DNA of 64,000 nt from Spartobacteria bacterium (GTDB lineage: Bacteria > Verrucomicrobiota > Verrucomicrobiia > Chthoniobacterales > UBA10450): assembly GCA_003167555.1 (NCBI GenBank), contig PMSN01000009.1:186001-250000 (forward strand), given 5' to 3'. Both the position numbers and the translations under genes were made by a program. The first letter of the stretch is position 1, and the number at the start of each line of letters is the position of its first letter. Positions 9,332 through 17,567 of this stretch are shown here, piece after piece. The notes under the pieces were generated by a model, which ran no database searches, was not told where the DNA came from, and saw only the letters and a list, made by a program, of their open reading frames with translations.

Positions 9332-10231
9332 ATGCGCAATCCTCAGTTCGTGGGAAAAACCGGAACGCGCCTGGGAGTCCAGAAAACTTACAAGTTGTTT
9401 ATCGGCGGAAAATTTGTCCGCGGAGAAAGTGGCCGGGTGCTGCCGGCGCACGGAAGCGACCGGGCGTTGCTCGCGAATTACTGCCGCGCCTCGCGGAAGG
9501 ATTTTCGCGATGCGGTCGTGGCCGCGAGGAGCGCGTTTGCCGGATGGTCGAAGCAGAGCGCGTATCTGCGCGGGCAGATTTTGTATCGCGCGGCGGAGAT
9601 GCTGGAGATGCGTGGAGCGGAATTGCGCGACGAACTCGCCCGCAGCGAAGGCCGCCGCGCGGTACCAGCCCGGAGCGAAGTGGCGCAGACGATCGATCGT
9701 CTCGTGCACTACGCCGGCTGGACGGACAAGTTCGGCCAGATCTTCAGCTCGGTAAATCCGGTCGCCAGCTCGCACTTTAATTTCACAATGCCGGAACCGA
9801 CCGGCGTCGTTGTGATCGTTTGTCCGGACGAAGCCCCTCTGCTCGCGCTCGTTTCGCTGCTCGCGCCGGTGATCCTCGCGGGAAACACAGCCATCGTCCT
9901 GCCTTCGACGACAAGCCCATTGCCGGCTCTGACGTTCGCCGAAATTATTGCCACCAGCGATTTGCCTGGCGGCGTGGTGAACATGCTGGCCGGCGACCGC
10001 GCCGAACTCGCGCCGCATTTCGCGAGTCACATGGATATCAACGCCATCGTCGATGCGTCGGGTGACGAAAAGATCGGGCGCGAACTGCAACGCGGCGGTG
10101 CATTGAATGTGAAACGCTACATCCGCCGCGATGTGGACAGCGCGGGCTGGCGCAGTCGTGACGCGGAGAATCCGTATTGGATCCTGGACACCGTGGAGAT
10201 GAAGACGGCGTGGCACCCGATCGGGGTGTGA
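9332..10231 (+). CDS. Aldehyde dehydrogenase-like protein lacking the catalytic domain
   Basis: 299 residues. The sequence follows the N-terminal NAD-binding half of ALDH enzymes (YKLFIGGKFVRGESGRVLPA; AARSAFAGWSKQSAYLRGQIL; PTGVVVIVCPDEAPLLALV; ILAGNTAIVLPSTTSPLPAL; LPGGVVNMLAG). It then ends after a short unrelated tail with no catalytic Cys or second Glu. It is 6 bp upstream of deoB, and ALDH genes are recurrent partners of deoC in nucleoside catabolism. It may be a partner subunit or a non-catalytic NAD-binding protein. The frame is intact, so it does not look like a fresh pseudogene. Confidence 0.75.
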   Translation: MRNPQFVGKTGTRLGVQKTYKLFIGGKFVRGESGRVLPAHGSDRALLANYCRASRKDFRDAVVAARSAFAGWSKQSAYLRGQILYRAAEMLEMRGAELRDELARSEGRRAVPARSEVAQTIDRLVHYAGWTDKFGQIFSSVNPVASSHFNFTMPEPTGVVVIVCPDEAPLLALVSLLAPVILAGNTAIVLPSTTSPLPALTFAEIIATSDLPGGVVNMLAGDRAELAPHFASHMDINAIVDASGDEKIGRELQRGGALNVKRYIRRDVDSAGWRSRDAENPYWILDTVEMKTAWHPIGV

Positions 10232-10237
10232 CCGCAA

Positions 10238-11449
10238 GTGCGCGCGCTGCTGCTTGTGCTCGATAGCGTCGGCATCGGCCACGCGCCGGATGCGGCCGAT
10301 TACGAAGACTCCGGCGCAAACACGCTCGGGCATATCCTGGAACAAATGCCGGAGCTGCGGCTCCCGGGGCTCGACTCGTTAGGCCTGGGCGAGATTCTTT
10401 CCTTCGGGAGGGCGACGCTCCGCGGAGCCGACGAGATGTCTCACCAGCGGCTCGACAGAGTCTCGCCCTACCAAGCTAGTTTCGGAAAAATGCAGGAACG
10501 GTCCGCGGGCAAAGACACCACGACGGGGCATTGGGAGATTGCCGGGGTAATTCTCGACGAACCGTTCGCGGTCTATGAGCGCTTCCCGGACGATCTCGTC
10601 CACGCGATTGAACGTGACGCGAGGGTGCAATTCATCGGCAACTATGCTCGCAGTGGCACAACGATTCTGGAGGAGCTCGGCGGCGAGCACGTTCGCACCG
10701 GCAAACCCATTCTTTATACATCGGCCGATTCCGTGCTTCAGATCGCGGCCCACGAAGAAGTAATCAGGATCGATCGGCTCTACGACATCTGCGAAGTCGC
10801 CCGCCAACATGCCGATCGATATCGGATCGGGCGCGTCATCGCGCGTCCGTTCGCCGGGCCGGAAGGAAGTTTCGCGCGCACCTCGCGCCGGCACGATTTT
10901 TCGATGGAACCGCCACGCACGATCCTGAACGCGATCCGCGAAGAGAATTTTCCGGTCATCGGTGTCGGGGAAATCAGCGACATCTTCGCCGGCCAGGCCA
11001 TCACGGAGTCGTTTCCGACCAATGACAATGCCGATGGGATGAAACAGATCGAAGAAATCTGGCGGACCCTCGAGACGGGGCTCGTCTTCGCCAACCTCGT
11101 CGATTTCGACATGCTCCACGGGCATCGGCGCGACGTGGCGGGTTATGCGGGAGCGCTGGAGGAATTCGATCGTTGGTTGGGAACATTCATTCCCAAAGTG
11201 TTGCCGGCCGATCTCGTTATCATCACGGCGGACCATGGCAACGACCCAACCCATCGCGGGACGGATCACACGCGAGAACAGGCGCCACTTTTTGTCATCC
11301 ACAATGACGCGGCGAGAGACCTCGGAACACGGGAGACGTTTGCTGACGTGGCTGCGACGCTCAGCGATGCGTTTGCGCTGGCTGAACCCTGGGCGATTGG
11401 CGCCTCATTTCTTCCGAGGGTTGAGGCACATGACGAAACTAACGCATAA
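10238..11449 (+). CDS. deoB: Phosphopentomutase with in-frame palindrome insertion
   Basis: 403 residues from a GTG start (MRALLLVLDSVGIGHAPDA). Alkaline-phosphatase-fold metal ligands are visible: the first Asp in VLDSVGIG, then AGKDTTTGHWE, VDFDMLHGHRRD, TADHGNDPTHRGTDHTRE. It interconverts ribose- or deoxyribose-1- and 5-phosphates. Between LGLGEIL and FGKMQERSAGKDT there is an unusually long segment (about residues 57-80) that is encoded by a palindromic repeat at 10407-10473; its right arm is identical over 26 bp to an intergenic repeat near ribH. The core domain motifs remain intact, so activity is probably kept. Confidence 0.93.
   Translation: MRALLLVLDSVGIGHAPDAADYEDSGANTLGHILEQMPELRLPGLDSLGLGEILSFGRATLRGADEMSHQRLDRVSPYQASFGKMQERSAGKDTTTGHWEIAGVILDEPFAVYERFPDDLVHAIERDARVQFIGNYARSGTTILEELGGEHVRTGKPILYTSADSVLQIAAHEEVIRIDRLYDICEVARQHADRYRIGRVIARPFAGPEGSFARTSRRHDFSMEPPRTILNAIREENFPVIGVGEISDIFAGQAITESFPTNDNADGMKQIEEIWRTLETGLVFANLVDFDMLHGHRRDVAGYAGALEEFDRWLGTFIPKVLPADLVIITADHGNDPTHRGTDHTREQAPLFVIHNDAARDLGTRETFADVAATLSDAFALAEPWAIGASFLPRVEAHDETNA
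10407..10473. repeat. GTAG/GGAG-headed inverted repeat inside deoB
   Basis: The right arm 10448-10473 is identical over 26 bp to the right arm at 18833-18858. The left arm (from about 10407, head GGAG) is its imperfect reverse complement. The unit is translated in the deoB frame as about 22 residues. Confidence 0.88.
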
Positions 11450-11499
11450 ACAAAACCTGCGTTCGTCGAGGCATCAAAATAGCTGTAAAATCGACTGAC

Positions 11500-12732
11500 A
11501 TGCACGTCCCCTCCCTCATCGAGAAAAAACGCGAAGGCCAGGAACTGAGCGCCGAGGAAATCGAGTATCTCGTCACGGGATTCACCCATGGTGAGATCGC
11601 CGACTACCAAATGAGCGCCTGGGCGATGGCGGTTTTTTTTCGCGGAATGACGGCGGCGGAAACCCAGCATCTCACCAAGTCCATGATGGAAAGCGGCCGG
11701 ACGCTGGATTACCCGGCGGATTCGCCCCCGAAAGTGGACAAACATTCCACGGGCGGCATTGGCGACAAAATTTCGCTCGTGCTCGCGCCACTCCTCGCCT
11801 GCGACAAGGTCTGGGTGCCGATGATTTCCGGACGCGCCCTCGGCATCACCGGTGGCACGCTCGATAAACTCGAAAGCATTCCGGGGTTCAATGTCCACAT
11901 CGACGAACGCCGCGCGCTCGCCCAACTGGAAAGCATCGGCCTTTTCATCATCGGACAGACGGAAGACATTTGTCCCGCCGACAAGAAGCTCTATGCCTTG
12001 CGCGACGTCACGGGCACGGTCCCGTCCCAGGCGTTGATCGTCGCCAGCATCATGAGCAAGAAGCTGGCGGAAAATCTCGATCGCCTGGTGCTCGACGTGA
12101 AATTTGGCAGCGGCGCGTTCATGAAGACGCGAAAGGAAGCGAAACAGCTCGCCGCTTCGATGACCAAAGTAGGAAAGCTGATGGGCGTAAAGGTCTCGCA
12201 CCTACTCAGCCCGATGGACGAACCGCTCGGGCGCACAGTCGGTAATGCGCTCGAAGTCGCCGAATGCGTCGAAGTGCTCCAAGGCGGCGGACCGCGCGAT
12301 ATTATTGAGCTAACGCTCGATCTGGCCGAGCAGGTCTCCACCGCACCGCGCGCCAAGCTCGCGGGCTGGCTTTCCGACGGAACAGCCTGGCGCAAATTTA
12401 TTTCACTGGTTTACGCCCAGGACGGCGACGCTTCCACCCTGGAAAAGCTCGGGGACGTGCACCGCGCCCCGATCATCCAGCCCTTGCTCGCGCAAACATC
12501 CGGCGTTGTGAAGAAGATGGACGCCGAAGCCATCGGCCGCGCCTCGCTCTTGCTGGGCGGCGGCCGGAACAGCGCCGACGATGAGATCGATTTCGCCGTC
12601 GGCCTTTCCGGGATCAAGAAAATCGGCGAGCACGTCGAGGCCAAGGAGCCGCTGTTATTCGTGCATGCGCGAAACGATCAAACGTTGCTGACTGCGTTGC
12701 CGCTTCTGGAAAACGCGATCGAGGTTCTGTAG
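11500..12732 (+). CDS. deoA: Thymidine/pyrimidine-nucleoside phosphorylase
   Basis: 410 residues, slightly shorter than the usual 430-440. The family signature VDKHSTGGIGDKISLVLAP is present, as is the active-site region MISGRALGITGGTLDKLESI and the VLDVKFGSGAFM stretch. The enzyme cleaves pyrimidine nucleosides with phosphate to give (deoxy)ribose-1-phosphate, the substrate of DeoB encoded 50 bp upstream. Specificity for thymidine alone versus pyrimidine nucleosides in general cannot be decided here. Confidence 0.93.
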   Translation: MHVPSLIEKKREGQELSAEEIEYLVTGFTHGEIADYQMSAWAMAVFFRGMTAAETQHLTKSMMESGRTLDYPADSPPKVDKHSTGGIGDKISLVLAPLLACDKVWVPMISGRALGITGGTLDKLESIPGFNVHIDERRALAQLESIGLFIIGQTEDICPADKKLYALRDVTGTVPSQALIVASIMSKKLAENLDRLVLDVKFGSGAFMKTRKEAKQLAASMTKVGKLMGVKVSHLLSPMDEPLGRTVGNALEVAECVEVLQGGGPRDIIELTLDLAEQVSTAPRAKLAGWLSDGTAWRKFISLVYAQDGDASTLEKLGDVHRAPIIQPLLAQTSGVVKKMDAEAIGRASLLLGGGRNSADDEIDFAVGLSGIKKIGEHVEAKEPLLFVHARNDQTLLTALPLLENAIEVL

Positions 12733-12847
12733 CTGCGTTTACCGACTCGAACCTTATGCTTGGCGATAGGCCGCGTTATGGGCGGTGGTGGGTAGGTCCT
12801 CCAGCGAGACTTAGGTCTTATTTGTTAGATCGAGTGTTACAAACTCG

Positions 12848-13474
12848 TTATCGACCCGCCGGTTGTAAGACATAGAGTTCTCCGTCTACAGTCGCGGCCT
12901 GATCGGGCCAGAATTCGAAGAGAACGCCGCTACTCACGCCGCCATCACGCGGGCTGGCGTTATGGAATTGCAAGGCCTTGGCCGCGGCAATGGAGAGTTC
13001 GCCGATGTCGTTCGCGCCGCTTACGTCAGCAACGACTGCGTCCACGCTCTGTCCCTCGTAGGTAGCGCGCGCCTTGCATCCGATCACTACCCCGCGCGCC
13101 TTTGTGCGCACGATCGGATTCACCACGATGTAGGGCACACTGGTGGAATCGACATAACGTGTCGCGAGCGGCCGGCCTTTCCAAGTATAGGTGGTGCTCG
13201 AATACCAGTTGCCTTGGCCATCGCCTGTTGGCTGGCCGGTCCCATCGTCGATTAACACATTGCGCCAGCCACCATTCGGCCAGCCGGCGTTGGCGTTGAA
13301 ATCCAAGCCTTGATCGTTCTCCGCGTAGGCGAAGGGATTGCCATTTTGACCGTTGCTGCCATCCGCGTCCACCGCGGCGCCAGAAACCCAGTGGACTCGC
13401 CCATCGGCTTCCTGGGTGACGGTGATGTTCTTAATTACAGCTAGAATTGTCGAGTCCATACTTATTGAAAACAC
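12848..13474 (-). CDS. GH75 chitosanase-like protein
   Basis: 208 residues. The pattern of GH75 enzymes can be followed: a VDADGS segment (Asp36, Asp38), GLDFNANAG, RYVDSTSVPYIVV, and AVVADVSGANDIGELS. The last contains Asp150 and Glu159, spaced nine residues as the catalytic Asp/Glu pair of fungal GH75 chitosanase is. There is no signal peptide. The start could also be the MDSTIL methionine five codons in. It is the last of a minus-strand set with a membrane protein, an outer-membrane barrel and an ACP-like protein. A role in amino-sugar polymer cleavage is inferred from the family; chitosan itself need not be the substrate. Confidence 0.65.
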   Translation of the reverse strand: MFSISMDSTILAVIKNITVTQEADGRVHWVSGAAVDADGSNGQNGNPFAYAENDQGLDFNANAGWPNGGWRNVLIDDGTGQPTGDGQGNWYSSTTYTWKGRPLATRYVDSTSVPYIVVNPIVRTKARGVVIGCKARATYEGQSVDAVVADVSGANDIGELSIAAAKALQFHNASPRDGGVSSGVLFEFWPDQAATVDGELYVLQPAGR

Positions 13475-13495
13475 GGGCGCAAGAGGTTCGGGGGC

Positions 13496-14707
13496 TCAGT
13501 TAGGTGGCAACGGTGTATTTTGAGAAATCAGGGTCGGCCCGCCGGTCACGATCTCGGGAGTAGCGGCAGCGACTACGGGAGCCACCGCCCTGGCTGTATC
13601 CGCGGCGGTGTCGATGGCCTTTTTCTGCACTTCTGCCGGTGAGCGTCCATTACCGCGAATGTTGACAAACCGCTGGAGGGTCTCGAACCAAAACGGCGCG
13701 CCGAGAGAAGCCGCGAGGGCGGTGATAAGCCATCCAAAGAGCGCGGTGAGAAGGTGACTCCAATTCCAACCAGAATCAGACGCCTCCCACATTCCGCCGC
13801 CGTGACCGGAGTCCTTGAAGAAGTAGTTATATTGGCTATCCCCCCAGCCGATGGGCAGCGAGACCGCATTCAGTTGGGCAAGTGAGTCCTGGACCTGCTT
13901 GGTTAGCGCCTTCAACTCCTGCGGAGTTTTCGGACGAGGTTCGGTGGTAGTCGGCGCTTTCGTCTCAGTCGTCGTTGCAGGTGTAGCACCGTCCGCCGCG
14001 GGGGAGGCATTCGGGGCGGGGGCAACAGTCGTTGCCTTTTCCTTCGGAGCCTTGGCCTCGCTCTCCGTGTTTTTCTTAACATAACCCGTCGCTGCGTCGA
14101 CAACGCTGTTCCGAAGGTTCGGATCGGCCGTGAGTCCCTGCATGATATGCAGGGCGTCCACGTTGCAAGCGATCGCAGCCAAGAGAGCCAGGCCAAAAAG
14201 CCATTGTTGAGTGAATCGCTTATACCAGCCAGTAACCCGATCCATGCTTCCATCGAACCAGCGCCCGATTTCCTCCTTGAACGTCGCCAGATCGCCTCCG
14301 GCACGATCGAACAAAGCAAGGAGACTCTGTTTCAACTTGGGATTGGCGTCGAGCGCAGGTCCGGCCAGCGCCGTGGCGACCGCTTCGACATCGCGCACTT
14401 TGCTCGGGTCAGCCGGGTCCACAACGAACTTGGAGACTTCGTCGAGAACGGCTGAAACAAAAGCATTCGCAGGAATGTAAGCCGGTTTTCCCTCCTTCTG
14501 GCGGGACAAAGAATCGATCAATCCATGAGCAAAGAAATTTTTGATTGTCGTTTCGTTCTGACCGAGCAACTCCTTGATGCCTTCCTCAAGGAACTTGGCC
14601 CGCTGATCAAAGAAAGAGAGGAGCAACTCATTGAGCGCGGTAATTACAAGACTGAAGAGCAGAAAGACAAAGCTCAGGCCAATGGCAAGATCAAGGATAA
14701 GAAGCAT
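13496..14707 (-). CDS. Multi-pass membrane protein of unknown function
   Basis: 403 residues. An N-terminal hydrophobic segment (LLILDLAIGLSFVFLLFSLVI, residues 2-24) is followed by a soluble stretch. Next come a second segment around residues 165-188 (WLFGLALLAAIACNVDALHI), a Thr/Ala/Pro-rich charged linker at about 215-265, and a third hydrophobic segment around 325-350 before a Pro-rich end. The N-terminal pattern with NELL and the membrane-border NVDALHI recur in uncharacterised proteins of other phyla. It ends 21 bp before the GH75-like gene, so the two are probably co-expressed. Confidence 0.7.
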   Translation of the reverse strand: MLLILDLAIGLSFVFLLFSLVITALNELLLSFFDQRAKFLEEGIKELLGQNETTIKNFFAHGLIDSLSRQKEGKPAYIPANAFVSAVLDEVSKFVVDPADPSKVRDVEAVATALAGPALDANPKLKQSLLALFDRAGGDLATFKEEIGRWFDGSMDRVTGWYKRFTQQWLFGLALLAAIACNVDALHIMQGLTADPNLRNSVVDAATGYVKKNTESEAKAPKEKATTVAPAPNASPAADGATPATTTETKAPTTTEPRPKTPQELKALTKQVQDSLAQLNAVSLPIGWGDSQYNYFFKDSGHGGGMWEASDSGWNWSHLLTALFGWLITALAASLGAPFWFETLQRFVNIRGNGRSPAEVQKKAIDTAADTARAVAPVVAAATPEIVTGGPTLISQNTPLPPN

Positions 14708-14819
14708 ATGGATTTTCCTTAGGGAGGTGGGAGGCGGGATTCAGAAAGCCATCGATGAACCGCTGCATCGTGCTGGCAAAAGATTTGGGAGAATTAACAA
14801 TGGCTTCCATGTTCCTGAC

Positions 14820-15992
14820 TTAGTATTTCACTCCAAGGCTCAAGACAAATTGCTTCACCGGTTCCGCCACGAGCGGGCTTTCGCCGTCTTCATAACTAGC
14901 ATTAAGAGTCCAGTGTCGGGTTTCCACGCTATCGATGATAAACGCGACGTTGGCGACGAGGTGATGGCTGTTAGCAGGGCTCCCGCTTATCCCTTCGAGA
15001 TAGCCGTAGGCTATAGAAGCACTCAGGCGCTGAGAGAAAAGCGGATCCAAGGTGAACTCCATCATAGGACCGACTCTGAAGAAATCGTTAGCTCCTTTTT
15101 GCGCGAAAGCCGAACCGCTATGTCCGCCAAATTCCGAATGGAAATAACCACGCCAGCGGAAGGCCAGAATCGCGTTTTTTCGAATAGTACGCTCTTTTGC
15201 CCCCTCAGGGGATATTAGGTTGTAGAAGGCGCGATTGCCGGGAATCTTGGTCGTCGGCTCCCATTCCACTTCACCCGCGATTATCCCTCCGTTGATGTGC
15301 GTGTTCGTCGCGTAGCTCGCGTAGGCTCGGAAGTCCATCAATGAGATAGGACCTCCGGAAAACTCACTAAACATACCTGCCCGGAAAATCAGCGAATCGA
15401 CATCCTTGGTATGGTCCTTACTGTTCGTTTCCCGATCCAGACTGATACTCGGGACAAAGTTTACGGCTTCGAGAACGATGTGATTCCGGTGAGGGGCGTT
15501 GTTCGGGTCTTCTGGATTGCTATACAATTGAAACCGGCGAATGATGGAAGCAACGGCAGACCATTCGTTTGATTCAGTGAGGTAATCGCGCGTGTACGAG
15601 AACTGTGCGGGGCGCGCTTTGTCGAATGAACCAACCGTACTAGTTGCGTTGAGACTCGGGTCCTCTTCCGAGGTAACATCGCTATAGGAGCGCCGGATCA
15701 GGAACCCGTGGAAACCATTCTCCTTTTTTGCTTCAGGCGCGAAAGCGTCAGCAGGTATTCTCGTTTTTGCCGCTTCAGTTTCCGCCTGGGGACTTTGCCG
15801 CTGCAATTCCCGCGCTACGGAGTCAGCGCCATACTTATCGACAAGGTTCTTGAGTGCTGTAGGTAAGTCCTCCGCAACGCATGTTATCCCAGGCAGAGCT
15901 ACTGCTAACAGAAGACACGGAACCAATCGGCGGACGGAGGAGTGTATAAATCTCATAGAGCTCGGAGTCACATCTTCATCGGGCGGGCTCAT
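14820..15992 (-). CDS. Outer-membrane beta-barrel protein with signal peptide
   Basis: 390 residues if started at 15992, where the ATG overlaps the stop of the ACP-like gene (ATGA). A second Met twelve codons later begins a cleaner signal peptide (MRFIHSSVRRLVPCLLLAVALPG). After a short helical part (LPTALKNLVDKYGADSVARELQ) the protein shows alternating polar/aromatic strands and ends in a Tyr (QFVLSLGVKY), the usual BAM signal for barrel insertion. No porin family is recognised. Its neighbours suggest transport or anchoring of something handled by the ACP-like and GH75-like proteins. Confidence 0.75.
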   Translation of the reverse strand: MSPPDEDVTPSSMRFIHSSVRRLVPCLLLAVALPGITCVAEDLPTALKNLVDKYGADSVARELQRQSPQAETEAAKTRIPADAFAPEAKKENGFHGFLIRRSYSDVTSEEDPSLNATSTVGSFDKARPAQFSYTRDYLTESNEWSAVASIIRRFQLYSNPEDPNNAPHRNHIVLEAVNFVPSISLDRETNSKDHTKDVDSLIFRAGMFSEFSGGPISLMDFRAYASYATNTHINGGIIAGEVEWEPTTKIPGNRAFYNLISPEGAKERTIRKNAILAFRWRGYFHSEFGGHSGSAFAQKGANDFFRVGPMMEFTLDPLFSQRLSASIAYGYLEGISGSPANSHHLVANVAFIIDSVETRHWTLNASYEDGESPLVAEPVKQFVLSLGVKY

Positions 15993-16261
15993 TTAAAATT
16001 TGCCACCGGCTGCTGGTCCACCTTCGCTGAGATGCCAATCACTTTTAGACATTCCGTAACCTGCTTAGTGGACAAACCCGTCGTGCCGACGAAGAACTCG
16101 TCGTTGATGTCAGGCGTAAGTGCTGCGAGTCCGCTATCCGAGTAGCCCAGGTCGTCCCTGAGCAGATCATTGTCATGAATTTCGATTGGCAACACGTTTA
16201 AAGGCGCCGCGACCACGTTTGCCACTCGCGAGCGGATTTCGTCGAAGGATGGTTTGGGCAT
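15989..16261 (-). CDS. Acyl-carrier-protein-like small protein
   Basis: 90 residues with the helical pattern of ACPs. The carrier motif region reads DDLGYSDSGLAALTPDINDEF, to be compared with the usual LGxDSLxxxELxxxxEeeF; Ser43 in DS is the likely phosphopantetheine site, though two extra residues separate LG from DS. The C-terminal half (STKQVTECLKVIG) is also ACP-like. It opens a minus-strand operon with an outer-membrane barrel, a membrane protein and a GH75-like protein; no ketosynthase or transferase is near. An ACP outside a fatty-acid or polyketide cluster may serve envelope acylation, which is an inference. Confidence 0.6.
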   Translation of the reverse strand: MPKPSFDEIRSRVANVVAAPLNVLPIEIHDNDLLRDDLGYSDSGLAALTPDINDEFFVGTTGLSTKQVTECLKVIGISAKVDQQPVANFK

Positions 16262-16745
16262 AATACCTTGGAGTTTCTTACTGATTGGTTGTGGTTTGAG
16301 AGCGAGTCTGTGGATTACCTATAAGTAAAGACTTTTCTTCTCCGGGCACTACTGCGTTATAGATCTGGCTCCAGAGGTCGCGGTGCCATTTGGTGTTGCT
16401 CCAGCGGAGCCGTAATAGCCTGTCTTGCCGAGATCGGCGACGGTGAAGGCAGCGAAAGGTGCGAATCGGCGCATATTCAAAGTTTCCATCTGCTACTACG
16501 GGATTGAAACGTTAAGGTTCTCAAAAGATTTCCGGCAGAGGCTTTATCTGCTCAATCGCCAGCGATGCGATCATTGGGATGGGGAGATTTCATAGGAGGC
16601 CCTATGTGCTTATGGGAAACGAGCGGATCATAGGGGAAAGAATTCAAACGTGTCGAGGCCCAATTGCGAATCGGGTAAAACCTCTCATCCTCGGCTGAAA
16701 TCGATTGCTCTTGCCCGATGCCGCGGATGGCTTTTTCATTTACGA
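16262..16745. other. 484-bp intergenic region between divergent units
   Basis: Between the ACP-like gene (minus) and a secreted-protein gene (plus). Apart from the uncertain 46-residue frame I see no RNA gene, repeat or clear terminator. Promoters for both divergent units should lie here, but no strong -35/-10 pair stands out. Confidence 0.5.
16349..16489 (-). CDS. Possible 46-residue small protein (uncertain)
   Basis: A short frame that starts METLNMRRFAPFAAFTVADL and continues with a Gly/Ala/Thr-rich tail. It lies 87 bp upstream of the ACP-like gene and on the same strand. There is no convincing ribosome binding site. It is listed because nothing else explains the region and the composition is not obviously random. 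Confidence 0.2.
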   Translation of the reverse strand: METLNMRRFAPFAAFTVADLGKTGYYGSAGATPNGTATSGARSITQ

Positions 16746-17522
16746 ATGCTTCGCACCGCCGCCGCTTTTCTTTTCTGGGCATTGGCAGTTTGCTGCGCGC
16801 CCCAGGCTCTTGGTCAGAATAGTGCGACAAGCAGTGCGCCCTCCCTCCAATCAAAAAAGGCAAGCTCTCCCGTTGATCAGCTCATTCCTTGGTTGCTCGA
16901 CGAGGACCGCCAGCTCAGTGGCCTTGCCTTCAGCGACGTCATCTTTGATGCGACGGGAAAGCGCGTGCTGACTATCGACCCCAAGAGCGAGACGGATCGG
17001 CGCGTGATCAAACAGATCAGCGGTGTGCTCGATGAGGTGATGAAGCGGATGAACGCGACCAATAGCGCGATCCAGAGAATTCCGCGCATCAACGAAGTCA
17101 GCAGTCACTTCGAGGATTTGTTGCGTGAGCTTTTGAATGCGACGCCGGGACTAAGCTGCGATTTTCCTCACACAACGAACGATCGAGTGCAGCGGTCCGG
17201 TTACCCCGATTTGCGGCTGGTCGATCTTGAAACAAGACGCTTCTTCTATCTCGATCCCAAGCTTTACGCGACCGGGAGCCGGGACAGCAGTTTCCGGACG
17301 TTTTATTTCGAGCCGAAGATCGCGACGAACAAGGTTCGCGACGACGCCGTGCATCTCATCGTCGGTTTCGAACACGAACCGCGGAAGGATGGCCAGTGGA
17401 AATTTACCCGCTGGGATCTCGTGGACCTCGCGCATTTCAAAGTGAAGCTGAAAGCGGAGTTCCAAGGAAGCAATCACGACATCTACCGGCCGGAAGCGGT
17501 CGTGGCGACAAGCGCGAAGTGA
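16746..17522 (+). CDS. Secreted protein with PD-(D/E)xK-like residues, function unknown
   Basis: 258 residues from MLRTAAAFLFWALAVCC; this start gives a clean signal peptide ending near ALGQ, so it is preferred over an in-frame Met at 16650. The mature part has a helical region (residues about 95-135) and then PDLRL followed about 15 residues later by YLDPKLY. This spacing and the beta-rich context resemble the core of PD-(D/E)xK nucleases, but an exported nuclease of this type would be unusual and I treat it as a hypothesis. It ends 45 bp before ribBA. Confidence 0.65.
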   Translation: MLRTAAAFLFWALAVCCAPQALGQNSATSSAPSLQSKKASSPVDQLIPWLLDEDRQLSGLAFSDVIFDATGKRVLTIDPKSETDRRVIKQISGVLDEVMKRMNATNSAIQRIPRINEVSSHFEDLLRELLNATPGLSCDFPHTTNDRVQRSGYPDLRLVDLETRRFFYLDPKLYATGSRDSSFRTFYFEPKIATNKVRDDAVHLIVGFEHEPRKDGQWKFTRWDLVDLAHFKVKLKAEFQGSNHDIYRPEAVVATSAK

Positions 17523-17567
17523 ATTCCCGTTGCTGAACAGGTGCGCGGCGGTGATGGTATTGCCCTC

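Noticed and set aside
12733-12847. RNA gene between deoA and the GH75-like gene
   Set aside because: No cloverleaf or conserved RNA pattern could be folded; nothing beyond convergent gene ends.
17523-17567. FMN riboswitch before ribBA
   Set aside because: The gap to the upstream gene is only 45 bp and no RFN-element sequence is seen.
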